DNA of 64,000 nt from contig OY856188.1 of assembly GCA_963693315.1 (NCBI GenBank), positions 161,487,058 through 161,551,057 on the forward strand. The letters run 5' to 3'. A program made the position numbers and the translations under genes. The stretch is from Diogma glabrata. Its lineage: Eukaryota; Arthropoda; Insecta; Diptera; Cylindrotomidae. Under the pieces are notes generated by a model. It was not told the origin of the DNA. It made no database searches and saw only the letters and a program-made list of their open reading frames with translations. Below, piece after piece: positions 35,157-46,740 of the stretch (position 1 is its first letter; every line of letters begins with the position of its first letter).

Positions 35157-36174
35157 TAATTTTACAAACTAGATTTGAACCTTTATTTAGTTAAACAATA
35201 CGTATTCATACATTAAAACACTTGTGTTATATAATAGCCTACTGATAACAATCTTTACCTTTTTATTGAAATTTACACAATCATCGATCGAACAGCTTGA
35301 TATATATTTTTTATAATGAGATTAGCTTTTGTTTCTTTTGAATGATACTCTCATCACATGATTTAAAAAATTATTTCTACCAAATGAGCAATATGAAAAG
35401 CAAGGTTGTAGTTATTTTTTCCTTCATAAAACCAAAATCTCTTAAAGAGCGGTCAGAGTAAGAGACATGTATGAGTACAACAAGTCAATCAACAAATTTT
35501 TTAACATATTCTCATATCATATTCTAAACTTTTGTGAGAGCTTATACATTTTGTATACCAAATTTGTTGTATGCTCAGCTCATGCAATTGCAAGTTTATT
35601 GATGTGTTGCCTCACACAAGTTGTAATACACGTTTCCAAGTCAAAATAGTCCAAGTCAAAAATAAATACACATACCAACACCATTATGTTAAAGTCCATG
35701 AGTTGTATATGCAATTGGAGCTCCTAGTGAGCTAATATCATTAGTCAAAATAACAGAACAGAACTTTCAATGTGCGCAAGTAGTTATTTTTATAATCGAG
35801 TACAGTAAGAGAATAGGCAATGTTATCTCACCCACATTTCCTATACAAGCCTTAGAAAGTTCATGCCGTTAGAAAAAGTTGTTTAACAACAGTATCAATT
35901 GTCAATCAACCCAGTCATCTGAGTAATAATTTAAGGGCAAATGGCTAGAAAGTGTTGCAACTTGATGCTGAACAAATTTTTCTTTTAAATAATGTGTCGA
36001 AAAACCGAAAAGAATGTCCGAAAACGGGTCGAGAAACAAAACGTTCCTGGTGCGTGGCGTTGAATGAATTGACTTTATTGATCCTTTAAATATTTAGTAG
36101 CTGCTCGACTCGAATAACACCATAATACTCATCTTCCGTTTTACCAAATCAAACCTCTGCTTACATGACCTTTT
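35157..36174. other. no gene seen
   Basis: AT-rich unique-looking sequence. A 60-codon frame at 35467 shows no recognisable family. Confidence 0.45.
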
Positions 36175-36640
36175 GTGCTAATAAAAACCCAACTCAAATT
36201 ATGCAAAACATCAAATTATGCAAAACATGGAGACGTCGATAAGTCATGGTATTTGCTCAAAGATGCTGTTTTAAGCGCTGCTGAGGGAATACTTGGACGA
36301 CCACTGAACGACTCCCAGAAGCCATGGATGGATCAAGCATGCCTTGACGCTATTCAATACAAAAGAGATTGCTATCTGAAGGGTCTACAAGGACGCAACA
36401 CCAGGTTCACGAAGGAGAACTATAAACTGGCAAGACAAGCAGTTACAATGCTATGTAGACGAACGAAGAGAGAATGGTGGAAGAGACAGTGTGAGGAGAT
36501 TGAAAGCTTCAATAAGGAACATCAATCGCGTAACTTCTTTCAACAGGTTAAAACCTTAAAGAAGGGCCCTCAAACTAGATCGACTGCTATTATGACAGTA
36601 CAGAACTCTCAATGCTGTGTACGAGTAGAGAACGAAATTT
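36175..36640 (+). pseudogene. RTE-like LINE linker between endonuclease and RT
   Basis: The frame reads SWYLLKDAVLSAAEGILG, KPWMDQACLDAIQYKRDCYL, RRTKREWWKRQCEEIE and NFFQQVKTLKKG. This is the region joining the APE endonuclease to the RT in RTE-like LINEs ('KPWFDEEC...A...K' pattern). It is orientated opposite to the larger RTE-like LINE that follows. The minus-strand LINE carries its own diverged equivalent at 38214-38480 (EWFDDQCRESFEHKQKLREK), so two different copies are present. Both ends are truncated. Confidence 0.75.
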
Positions 36641-36785
36641 TCTCCTTGCTGAACATATCGAACTGCAAAATTCAATTGATTTACATTATGTACTTAAGCT
36701 TAATTGCTCACAAAAACCCCTCCAAATTAAAAATTCCCCTAATGTTGTCTATATATTCCTAACAAAAATATAACAATAAATTGAC

Positions 36786-36806
36786 CTCTCTCTCTCTCTC
36801 TCTCTG
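36786..36806. repeat. (TC)n short microsatellite at RTE 3' end
   Basis: About ten CT repeats lie just beyond the RTE-like coding end. Short simple-repeat tails are usual for RTE elements. Confidence 0.8.
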
Positions 36807-36807
36807 G

Positions 36808-37500
36808 CGTTTACATCCCATGGAGGGATTTTGCCGTCTGTGCAATCAGCTTCCAATCGGTCTCGACATCCTATATCACGAAGGTCTTGGATGATGTCAT
36901 CACGCCAGCGTTGTCTAGGTCTTCCTCTTCGACGAACACCAGCTGGTTGTTGTTGGGACGTTTTTTTAATCATTCTATCTAATGGTGCCCTTTCTACATG
37001 ACCAAACCATCTAATCCGGTTGGATTTAATGAATCCGATTACATCGCAGCCTCGAAGAAGCTGTCTGATTTCATGATTCATGCAAATTCTATACTGATTT
37101 TCAGCAACTTTACATGGACCATAAATTGTTTGTATGACTTTCCTCTCGAATGTTGATAGAATTCTGCAATCGGAGGTAGTCAGTGTCCAGCTTACACTTC
37201 CAAAGGTAAGCACAGGTCGGATTAATGCTTTGTAAAGTGTGAGTTTGCACGACTGCGAAAGATATTTTGATCGCAAAAGTTTTGAGTATGCGTAGAAAAC
37301 TCTGTATGGGGCAGAGACAAGGGCTTTAATATCTGCATGCATGTCATTTGACGATGTTATTATAGACCCGAGGTATTTGAAGTTTTCTACACGTTCTACT
37401 TCATAGTCACCATGTATTCAGATTGCCGGGAGGTATATTCCTGGATGTTGTTAAAAGTTTAGTCTTGCCGGTGTTAATGCATAATCCAAGTCATTTAGCA
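36808..37500 (-). pseudogene. RTE-like LINE C-terminal region
   Basis: The minus-strand frame 37342-36749 reads MHADIKALVSAPYRVFYAYS, LTLYKALIRPVLTFGSVSW, TFERKVIQTIYGP, NRIRWFGHVERAPLDRMIKK, RRRGRPRQRWRDDIIQDLRD and CTDGKIPPWDV. This is the well-known tail of RTE-like reverse transcriptases (RW.GH..R, GRPR.RW). The last residues run into the simple repeat. Confidence 0.85.
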
Positions 37501-37505
37501 TTTCT

Positions 37506-38100
37506 TTAAAACTGAGAAAGACTATCCTTAATATTGCTTGGTCTATGTCCGAGAAGCGCAATATCATCTGCATACCCAAGAATTTGATTAAATTTGTTAA
37601 ATATGCAGATTTGTGTCTCAATTCGGCTTTTTCTTATCGCGTACTCAAGCGACAAATTAAATAGTACGGGCGCGAGTGCATCACCTTGTCGAACACCTGA
37701 TGTTATATCAAAAGAGTCAGAAACTGACCCTTCGATTACTATTCTACAGTTTGATCCCGATGTTGTGAGTTTGCACAGAGAAACAAGTTTCGCTGGAATA
37801 CCAAGGCATATGAGTGCAGACCAAAGGTTGTCGCGGAGGATGCTATCATATGCTTGCTTGAAATCAACGTAGAGCTGGTGATTGCTGATGTTGTACTCCC
37901 AACATTTTTCCAGAATCATCCATAAGGTAAAACATGGATCTGTGGTTGAACGGTTGGGACGAAAACCACACTGATAGTCACCTATGATAGATTCGGCGAA
38001 CGGGATGAGCCGAGCGAGTACGACATTAGCTAGTATTTTATATGCAGTGTTCAGCAGTGCGATTCCACGATAATTCGCACACTTTAGGCGGTCACCTTTT
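37506..38100 (-). pseudogene. RTE-like LINE reverse transcriptase domain
   Basis: Reading on the minus strand from about 38050: CGFRPNRSTTDPCFTL, MILEKCWEYN, LYVDFKQAYDSILRDNLWS (motif A), LGIPAKLV, ITSGVRQGDALAPVLFNLSL (motif B) and ILGYADDIALLGHRP (catalytic YADD), ending at a frameshift after 37506. All core RT motifs are recognisable. The enzyme would copy element RNA at the nicked target, but the frame is interrupted on both sides. Confidence 0.85.
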
Positions 38101-38213
38101 TATGTAGCGGAACAATAAGAGCTGTTTTCCATTTAATAGGTAGTTCTTCTTGATCCCAGATTGCAAGAACCTGATCATATATACGTGAGACCAGAGCTGC
38201 TCCTCCATTCAAA

Positions 38214-38480
38214 TTACTCTTTCGAATTTCCATTAGCCGCATGTTGGTTGCGGTTTTCGATACAGCTCTTCATGTGTTCGCGTTTCTTTTTCCGTAGGAG
38301 TTTTGCTGATGCTTTTCTGGCACATAGATTATCAGTTTGGGAGCTTCGGGTGTTTCTTGATAACCATTTTTCTCGCAGTTTTTGTTTGTGCTCAAAACTT
38401 TCGCGGCACTGGTCATCAAACCATTCGTTGTGTGATTTCGGTGGTCGTTTTCTGATTGTAGTTTGTGCTGCGAATAGCAT
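38214..38480 (-). pseudogene. RTE-like LINE linker
   Basis: Minus-strand segment TTIRKRPPKSHNEWFDDQCR followed by a basic, helical stretch (ASAKLLRKKKREHMKSCIEN). It sits between the endonuclease and RT parts and corresponds to the plus-strand fragment at 36175-36640. Confidence 0.7.
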
Positions 38481-38560
38481 GGTTCATTGAAGCGTTTGCC
38501 ATTTTTTTTGTATGTTTAATGGCATCTCAGACGGGATGTCATGCTCTTCTATGCTTTGGG

Positions 38561-39524
38561 TTACTTTTCTTGAAATCTATTTAGTGTTTCCAGGTGTTTA
38601 AATGCTTCGACATTACAGCGCACGGTCTTTTTTGCTTGCCCATTAAATGTAGATGATAATTTGCACTTGTAATAAAAGATGACAAGTATATGATCGGTGT
38701 CCATATCAGCACCTCTGTATGAGCGAACGGCAGTTACACTTGTAGAGTGTCTCGTAGAAATCATGACATGATCGATTTGATTTTCAGTTCTTCCATCGTT
38801 TGATTTCCACGTTACTTTGTGGATTCTCTTATGAGGAAAGAAAGTGCTAGATATTACTAGATCATACATCATAGCCAGTTCAGCAGCGCGAAAGCCGTTA
38901 TTATTACTAGTATGATGCAAGCTGTTAGGGCCGACATGTGTTTTAAGTTTTGCAGTTTCTACCAATTTGCGCATTGAAGTCACCTACCCTGATTTTTATA
39001 TCGTGCCGCGGGATGTTATTGATGACTTCTTCGAGTTCTAGGAAGAACAGGTCTTGAATGTCATCTGCTTTGTCTTCAGTAGGTGCATGAACATTGATGA
39101 TCGTTACATTAAATTTTTGCGTACGGATTCTCATTGTGCATATCCGCATATTAATTGCGCAAAAGTCGATAACATGTTGATTCACGCGACGATGTATGAG
39201 AAAGCCAACTCCAAATTCTCCTCCGTTTTGATGACCGCAATAATACAGAGTGTATCCCTTGGCTGTTTCGCGGATTCCTCTCCCTGGCCATCTTAGTTCT
39301 TGTAACTCCACTATATCTAGTGTATAGCTATCGATTTGGTTTGTAAGTTGTAGATCTCCTGGTCTTCTAAGACTTAGCACGTTCCAGGTTACCATTTTTA
39401 AATCGTAGTTCGAGTACAGTTTCCGAGGTCGTTCCAATAATGAATCCGAGATAATCCGAGGCCAGTGTACATAATTCATGACAAATAATTTTTTACGGAA
39501 ATGGGGTGTTAGCCCTTCGCCCAA
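38561..39524 (-). pseudogene. RTE-like LINE APE endonuclease
   Basis: Two overlapping minus-strand frames make up the APE/DNase I-like endonuclease. From 39420: MVTWNVLSLRRPGDLQLTNQ, DIVELQELRWPGRG (catalytic Glu), FGVGFLIHRRV, VTIINVHAPTEDKADD, and KIRVGDFNAQIG (GDFNA). After a shift near 38960: FRAAELAMMYDLVISSTFFP, HKVTWKSNDGRTENQIDHVM (W...NQIDHV) and YRGADMDTDHIL (SDH-type end, here TDH). This matches the 'craniofacial development protein 2-like' endonucleases of RTE elements. Confidence 0.88.
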
Positions 39525-39660
39525 CCCAAATTATATAGCGAGCCGCTTGATCCAAGACAGACGCCCGCTCCAAGCCGCCCCTAACATGGAGAACAGACGC
39601 TTTAGTTGTATTGGTTTTGTGGCGCCAATGACTCGCCATGGTGCAGAATCATTGAGTATA

Positions 39661-41578
39661 AGCAGTATTTAATCTGCCCCTTTCAACTACATCAACCTAA
39701 TTCTGTTAGCGTTACCCATGTAGAACGGCGTGGACGTAGTATTTTGGATTTCACTACCCTAATTATAGTGAACAAACAAAATTATTAAAATGTATAAATT
39801 AATAGCTGCGTTTTGTTATTTTAAAGTTTTAAACGAGTCATCTCATAAATATAAAAATATATACATACATACATACATACTTAAACTATTAAAATAATAG
39901 ACCGTGCTTTTACTCCCTGCCCACCAAATGCCGCACAGATGATGTCAAAAAATAAGTGAGATTAATACACGCCGATTGCCATGACGGCCAATTACGGGTA
40001 CCAGGTGTTTGACCTATTATTAATAAACGAGGATGATTTACTCATTTATTTAACTTGGTAAACATAATGAAAATCACCTGTTGACCAAAGGTATGTTTTG
40101 CGTATCAACAGGTGTTTTCCATTATGTTATTCGTATAAAGTGTTGGTTTGATTCTTGATATTTTATTTGGGAATCGAATTTATTCTCTTTCTTTATCTTA
40201 TTCAGCATAATCAAATAAATAAACTAAATCCTAAATTCTCAGTGTTTCAACTTACAAATAATTGAATTATTCAATGTATGTCAACAAGAATAAACGATTC
40301 CGGGTATCAATATCTATACAAAACATTTCTCATTGGTCTATTTCAAGTTTACTATACAAGTTTCACAGTTTAACTATATAGTGTGTGATTGGACGACTAC
40401 GAAATTTGATTAAGTTATCATTATTACTGGAATAAAAAACAACAAACTGTTACCTTACCTTGATTAAACTATTAGTTTAGGAGGATATAGAATAATTTTG
40501 GTAAATTAATTTAGCCTATTATAACGGTTTAACAACAATTTTGTTGGTCAATTACTTTTAATTCAAAGAAATAATCAATTTGTATTTTGTAAAGTAAATA
40601 GCCGGAACATATAGATTTATACCCTGAAGCGATTTATAAGTGTTGTTTGTACACAAATATTTTGAGTTATTAAAATTAACATAGATTAAACTAATACTAA
40701 TAAAACTAAATACATACGTTGTTAGTGTACTGACTACTGAGACATGACAGCTATAAACTTAATTCAGTTGATTTTATAAACCAACTAGAAACAGAGAAAT
40801 GTTTAAAGCTCGATCTTTTTATATAGAATAAGTCAAGTTTCAAGAGCACTTCAGTAAATTAGTTTTATTATTTTTAAACTTAGTTTGTAAATAGAAACCA
40901 TAATATTTTTTTTTCAAAAGTAATACTTTTTAAATAAATTTTACTTTTTATACCTATGCACCTCGAATTTATGAATACACAGTCATGAATAAACGATAAA
41001 GGTGACCTAAACAGATTCTTGGGTGACCTAAACTTTTTTTTTCATTAGAAAAAAATGTACACAATGTCGTAACTCGTGAGAGCTATTTAAATTAATATGA
41101 AAGAGGAAATAAAAAATGGAAAAGATATATTATTTGTAACAAAATTTAATATAACACCATTAGTTGATTATTGACTACAGCCTTTATATGATGAAAGCAC
41201 TTTCTTTTCAAGCATTCCTAAACATATACAATTTTTGTTTTGCTTATGCGCTGCACCGCCTCGTGGAGGAACATTCCCAAGCCAATCGTCGGGGCACTAT
41301 CAGAAATGTGTAAGGTCGTTCATTACGTCCATGTTCAATTTTAACTGTGATATACATACTGTGTATTGTAACTGTTGAATACACGCTTTGGTTCAACTTA
41401 AGACAAACTAAATCCATCAAACTAATCATTCCGTACTCTAAACTGCTCCTCGGAGTATGTCCAAACCAAGCTTTTCTATTTGGGCTGATACAATTTATTA
41501 TATAAGGACATTCACGAAAGTAACAAATTTAATTTCAAAATTATATCTGTTCACTTAGGAGCAAAATCAGTTAATAAT
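39661..41578. other. no gene seen
   Basis: AT-rich sequence with a short (CATA)n tract near 39858-39881 and an imperfect 68-bp inverted repeat at 40061-40128 (AACATAATG...CACCTGTTGA / TCAACAGGTG...CATTATGTT). No protein motif is seen. Confidence 0.5.
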
Positions 41579-41906
41579 ACAGGTTTTGCAGTCCAAATTC
41601 AACATTATGCAAATCAAATTCAACTTTTGCAAATCATATTCAACATTTTTCAAATCAAATTCAACTTTTTGCAAATCAATTTCAATATTTTGCAAATCAA
41701 ATTCATCTTTTTGCAAACCAAATTCGATTTTTTCATTTCAATTTGATTTACCAAAAAATGAATTTGATTTGAAAAAAGTTGAATTTGATTTGCAAAATAT
41801 TGAATTTGATTTGCAAAAAGTTGAATTTGAAATGTAAAAATTGAATTTGAATTGCAAAATGTTGAATTTGATTTGCAAAATGTTGAATTTGGACTGCAAA
41901 ACCTGT
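41579..41906. mobile_element. hairpin of two opposed minisatellite arrays
   Basis: A 328-bp inverted repeat whose ends are ACAGGTTTTGCAGTCC and its reverse complement. Each arm is a tandem array of about 20-bp units (AAATTCAACTTTTTGCAAATC type), about seven units per arm, in opposite orientations. The apex is near 41735-41760. It resembles a foldback MITE whose arms have turned into, or arose from, a minisatellite. The peptide-like NSTFCKS repeats on both strands are artefacts of the period. Confidence 0.85.
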
Positions 41907-41939
41907 AATTAGAATTCATATTATATAGTTATTATAGTT

Positions 41940-42230
41940 TCAGGTAGATTTCATATAAAAATCTATTAGGTAGATTTCGTATAAAAATATATTTATTGCA
42001 ATGTGCTTTATCTCGGAATTTCGGAAAAATGTTGGAGCCAAACGATTATATATGATAAGCGGAGACGGCATAACGGAATTATCCGGCACTCTCACGGTCG
42101 CACTTTTTAACCTACACCAAAAACATTTTCTGTGTATGTTGCGGCAAACAATCTCTTGTACAAGTTCGCGAACTGACTGACGACCGTTTTTGATCGGCGC
42201 TCGGTACTAAATCTACCTCTAGAGACACGG
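41940..42230 (+). repeat. copy related to the element at 19181-23402
   Basis: It contains 'aggtagatttcatataaaaa', 'gataagcggagacg', 'ccggcactctcacggtcgca' and 'caagttcgcgaactgactga', matching blocks at 19555-19640 and in the 330-bp units. It lacks the (AT)n tract, showing what a copy without microsatellite expansion looks like. Confidence 0.65.
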
Positions 42231-42369
42231 CGGTCATAAATGATTTTTTCTCGTTTCTTTGCTTCCTGAATTGGTTTTAATGAAGTGGTATCAGCTACGA
42301 TTTTCTTCCTTTTGTTGTGTTTAGTAATGTTGTCAATGTGATGACAGCCGAATCCGTTTATTGCAGTAA

Positions 42370-42600
42370 TTTTTTTTTAATAATATGTGTTGTGTTATAG
42401 GAAATACAATATATGTCACAACAACAAATAGATAAGACCTAGGTCCCACAACAACATACGTTCTGATTTGTTGATGAATCCCTCTGCATGCTGTCACTAT
42501 GACAGTGAGCAATATCAACAGTTTGAATGCTCGCGCAAACCGATTAAAGTGCAAAACGGGGAAGAGAATATAGTTGAAGCATGATGGCAATGGCATGATA
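42370..42600 (-). pseudogene. LINE C-terminal and 3' UTR fragment
   Basis: Minus-strand reading gives SVCASIQTVDIAHCHSDS, matching the fragment at 43085-43290 (SVCANNQAVEILHCHRDK). The following 3' part has 'tgttgttgtgggacctaggt' and 'ttgttgtgacatatattg', shared with 4650-4760 and 58670-58770. Fragment only. Confidence 0.55.
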
Positions 42601-43084
42601 TTTATAAATTAAACTGATTCTTTATGGTGATTTCGAAAACCGATTCGGGATAAGGAATTTTCCATCGAAGTATCTGAGGTTTGCATGTAGATAGTTTCTA
42701 CTAATATTAGGATATTTTAAATAAATTTTTTAAATGTATACGATGCCTTGTTTTAGTCTATTATTATTCAAGTAGTTCATTCAACAAGTTTAAAATTTAT
42801 TATTCAAATTCATTTCTCTACAAGTTCTCTCTTTTCAGTTCAATTCTCTACAAAAAGTTTTAAGGCGTATCGAAATTTTGCTTCGTTTACGAGATATTTC
42901 CATCCATTTCCATCATCTTACTGCCTTCAATAAAACCCCGTGAACATCTTAGTTCCTTGCTATATGACATAATCAAAAACTTAGAAGCAAACATTAAACA
43001 AAGACTCTAACTCTAACACGATTCGAATTACAAATATTTTTTTTAGTAAAAGTTTTGTGTAGTAAGAAACAAAAAACATGCGTT
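42601..43084. other. no gene seen
   Basis: AT-rich; nothing recognisable. Confidence 0.45.
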
Positions 43085-43290
43085 ATGAGGTTTTGATGGA
43101 TGTTTTTTTAAAAATTTTTTTGATTGAAGCCACTCGAGATAATTGACTCGGGTAAATCATTCCATTTATTCGCTGTTGAAACAAAGAGGCCTCTGAGTTT
43201 GTCCCTGTGACAGTGTAGTATCTCGACAGCTTGGTTGTTTGCACAAACTGATTGAAAAGTAAAACGGGGCATATCAGTGCGATGGTATTG
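43085..43290 (-). pseudogene. LINE ORF2 C-terminus with WNDLP motif
   Basis: Minus-strand reading: SVCANNQAVEILHCHRDKLR, then GLFVSTANKWNDLPESI, then N-x-x-x-F. The W-N-x-LP block near the end of ORF2 is typical of CR1/Jockey-type LINEs. It is truncated upstream, and downstream is AT-rich. Confidence 0.65.
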
Positions 43291-44989
43291 TTGTTAAAAC
43301 ATTGTCCTGTTAATTACTTTTGGTTGTTTGTCTTACACAAAAGCGGCTCAAGCTAATTTGGTAGGAACTCATATGATAGACTAAAATTTTTATTTCAATT
43401 CTAATCAAGAACTAAATAAACATATTACTTAATTTACAAATTTGTTTTATTTGAGACGTTTCGATGATTCTTTGTCATCCTGTTCAATCTACAAATTAAT
43501 ATTTTCCTAAATGTATAAAAACGTTGTTTGCTATAAAACTTATTATATAAATGTCAGGTCAGTTAAAAAACACAAGCAAAAGAAACACAATAAAAAGAAT
43601 TTCCTAAATTGTCTTGTTAAGTGCGTAATACCCCAGTTAGCTGCCTCAATCGTAAATGGCAAATATAAACTATAAATGTAAATTTGAAAGAGAACAGATA
43701 AATGTAAATTTGGACAATATTGTGAAGTTCGTATTGCATAACATCAAACAAAAACGGCACACTCAAAAAAAAAAAAATCAAGAAACAATATAAACGCTGT
43801 TCATTAAATTTTATAACCAAATTATTTAGGGCATCTACAAATTTTTTCAGAAATAATACGAAATATTTATAACATCTGTCGGGTTTCCGTTTGATCACCC
43901 GTTTATGCATACTATAAACCAGCATAAAAGAATAATCGTATATTTTTTGTAAGTTCATGTATTTAATAAAAGTATTTTTGGAAGTATGAAAAGAATTATA
44001 AAATTTTCAAACAAAATTCATATATTTTTATCAATTTCTCTTTCCGTTATAAATCTAAGTTTTACTGTAATACGGTTGTAAGCTATTATTTCGTAGTACG
44101 TAAACATCATAAAATCGGTTAAACATACGTTTAATCCATTCTAATATATTAATATTTCTTCCAAATCCGTTGTAAATAACTTATTTCGTAAAATTAACTT
44201 GCAATTTTACGTATTACAAAATAACAACCAGTATTGGTTTTGAAACGGAAAATGTACTAACATTACTGTGTAGATTTCCCCTTCAAAAAACTTTGTAGCT
44301 CAATTTTCGATATTAAATAACTATATAAGAAATGGAAATATCTGGTTTTCTCTCTTACTCTCTGAGTCGACTGTCATTTTTTATCTCGATTAGATTCCTG
44401 CTAGTCAGATTGATATTTTTATATTTTGCATGCGGTATCAATTAAAAAGAATTAATTTCGGGAATTTTGTAAAGGTAATCAACCAAATATTTATAAATTA
44501 TTGTAAAGGAAAAAGAAATAAGAAAATATTTAATTCAATTTTTTTTGTGCTTGACTGTGGTATAATAATGTTAAAACAAACAAAAAAAAGATTTATATTG
44601 TAGTGTAATTAGTCGTAAAAGTCCATAGTACAATTTTTTTTTGTTTAATTCAATAGCCCAATTAATTCATCGTGCAGTGTTTTTTTTGGGGTTAAATCAT
44701 TAACTCAAATATTTTATAGTATATTAAAATCAAGAAGTAAATATATTTAATTATTCCGCGGAAAATTCCGTATTGGCCATCCGCCATAGATTAAATTTGA
44801 TATATACTAATTATTTAAGAAAAATTTTAAACAAACAAAATGTTGTTTTTGGTCAACAAATAAAAACAAGAAAATTGATGAATACAAAGCGGCAAAAGAT
44901 ATTTATTTTTGTGAATTCTATCCACCATTGACGATAGGTCGATATGGATTCTTGTTTTTGGTGCTTAGGAAGTATTATGGTTATTTGAT
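43291..44989. other. no gene; short shared repeats
   Basis: A minus-strand string at about 43440-43480 (GGATGA, spacer, TCATC, GAAACGTCTC) resembles the Penelope-end motifs. Sequence at 43690-43760 is related in reverse to 63390-63450 ('gtattgcataacat' and 'caatattgtgaagttcgt'). A 113-codon minus-strand frame at 43617-43958 has no recognisable family. Confidence 0.45.
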
Positions 44990-45480
44990 GTTTGCTGATT
45001 GTTGAATATTATTGCCAGTTGAGGTGTGCTGATTATTACATATAATTACCATTTGATGTTTGCTAATTATCAAAGATTATTACCAGTTAGTGTTTGCTGA
45101 TTGTTAAATATTAGTACCATTAGATGTTTGCTAATTATCAAAGACTACCACCAGTTGATATTTGCTAATTGTTAAATATTATTACCATTTGATGTTTGCT
45201 GTGTTTATCAAAAATTATTACCAGTTAATGTTTGCTGATTGTTAAATATTATTACCATTTGATGTTTGCTGTGTTTATCAAAAATTATTACCAGTTAATG
45301 TTTGCTGATTGTTAAATATTATTACCATTTGATGTTTGCTGTGTTTATCAAAAATTATTACCAGTTAAAGTTTGCTGATTGTTAAATATTATTACCATTT
45401 GAATTTGACTAATTGTTAACCTTCATTACCATCTGGATGTTGGTGGATTATTGATAATTATTACCATACTAGATTCTTAC
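44990..45480 (+). repeat. 70-bp minisatellite with 35-bp sub-repeat
   Basis: Units starting 'attaccatttgatgtttgct' lie at exactly 45181, 45251, 45321 and 45391 (period 70). Each is made of two related 35-bp halves ('ccatttgatgtttgct' and 'ccagttaatgtttgct'). Irregular 35-bp units extend the array to about 44990 and 45480. Confidence 0.9.
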
Positions 45481-46740
45481 GGTGTTTATCAGTAATCGCC
45501 TTAGTTGTTGCGGCGCAACATTCCTACAGTATTTCAACGCAACATTCATATAAAATTTGTACTATTTTTACAACGTTCGCCTTGGTTATTGCGGCGCAAC
45601 AGTTTTACAATTATTATACAACCCGTCATCTTATTTATGCAATTTTACCAATAATACTTTACCTGCAGGGATATTCACCGCTGATGGAGGGCTAAACATT
45701 AAGACGTGTAGGCCTGACGGATATAATCATTGGGTGAGTGAATTTTGTTTATTCTATTTACTTTTTCTAACGTAGAGGTGTGAATGCGCGTGAATGGGTG
45801 TACAAGTGAATGAAAGGGGGCTTGCTTGTCGTTGCGTGTGTGTGAAAGCTGGCGGTGCGTGTAAGCGAGACACGATCAGTCTAAATTGGAGATGATTATA
45901 ATTGAAATATTTTTGTTCCGAGGTAATATTTAGTTTTCCAAATACATTTTTTTAAATTTTATTTTAAGTTATATTACCTAAATTTATTAATTTATGTTTT
46001 ACGTAATTAAAAATCAATCCCAAATAATATGAAACCCAAACCAAACAAAAAAAACAAATTTTTTTCACGTTTAATCTTTATTAACCATATTACACATTAA
46101 CCAACTATAAACTACATGTATTTAACTTAAATTTGTGTTGAAATGTTTAGTTAACTTTACAAATAAATTATAACTTCATTTTTGGAGCTGTAAATAACTT
46201 TTTTTTGGTAATTTATGGTGATTGCGTATGGTTTTAAAAATTTTGGAAATGTTATTAATAAAAAAAAAAGAAATAAATAATGAAGACTTTCAATATAGCG
46301 TGTGACGTTCTCCCGTGCTCTAAGATTTGATTCTCGGTTTACCAGCAATGGCAGTAGTTTACGAACTGTATCAGATTGATCAGATGGCAGCAATACAACT
46401 TGTTTTTGATTACGACCATTTACGGTACTTGCTTTGGGTCTTTGAGCTTCATTGTCTTGCTTCGCTGTCTGAGTGTGTGGGTGGACGTGAGCGTTTATGC
46501 AGAGTAAGTGTGTGGGCGTATGAGAGTGAATGTGGGGGTTGGACGTGCTGATCGTGGTTCTTTCGCAAAAGGGGTCGCCAGAGTCTCATTTTTTCATTCG
46601 TATTATATCCATTTCCGTACATTCACGTAATTTGCGTACATTTCTGCATTTGTGTTGAAGCAGCAGGTATTAATCTATCAAATCCACGATGACTGAGCTT
46701 TAGTCGTTATGGCGTTATTAATCTCTAGGTACGCAGCCTG
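45481..46740. other. no gene; GC-richer TG-rich patches
   Basis: 'cgcctta(g)gttgttgcggcgcaaca' occurs twice (near 45498 and 45577). TG-rich patches at 45780-45880 and 46460-46545 are unlike the surroundings. The short frames in this stretch match no known family. Confidence 0.45.

Larger units (their letters stand above)
36808..39660 (-). mobile_element. RTE-like LINE, nearly full length but broken
   Basis: A minus-strand element with the order 5' sequence (39660-39420), endonuclease, linker, RT and C-terminal tail, ending at the (TC)n tract. All parts are collinear, with frameshifts between them. Non-LTR elements of this type nick DNA with the APE endonuclease and prime reverse transcription at the nick. 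The domain pieces are listed separately. Confidence 0.85.

Noticed and set aside
41586..41919. Cysteine/serine repeat proteins on both strands (NSTFCKS units)
   Set aside because: The periodicity comes from the 20-bp DNA repeat in a palindrome; both strands give the same pattern.
43617..43958. 113-codon minus-strand frame with hydrophobic runs
   Set aside because: No recognisable motif and AT-rich composition; part of it overlaps a dispersed repeat shared with 63.4 kb.
41940..45500. CRISPR-like array from the regular 70-bp repeat
   Set aside because: Units are contiguous with no unique spacers, in a eukaryotic transposon-rich context; it is a minisatellite.
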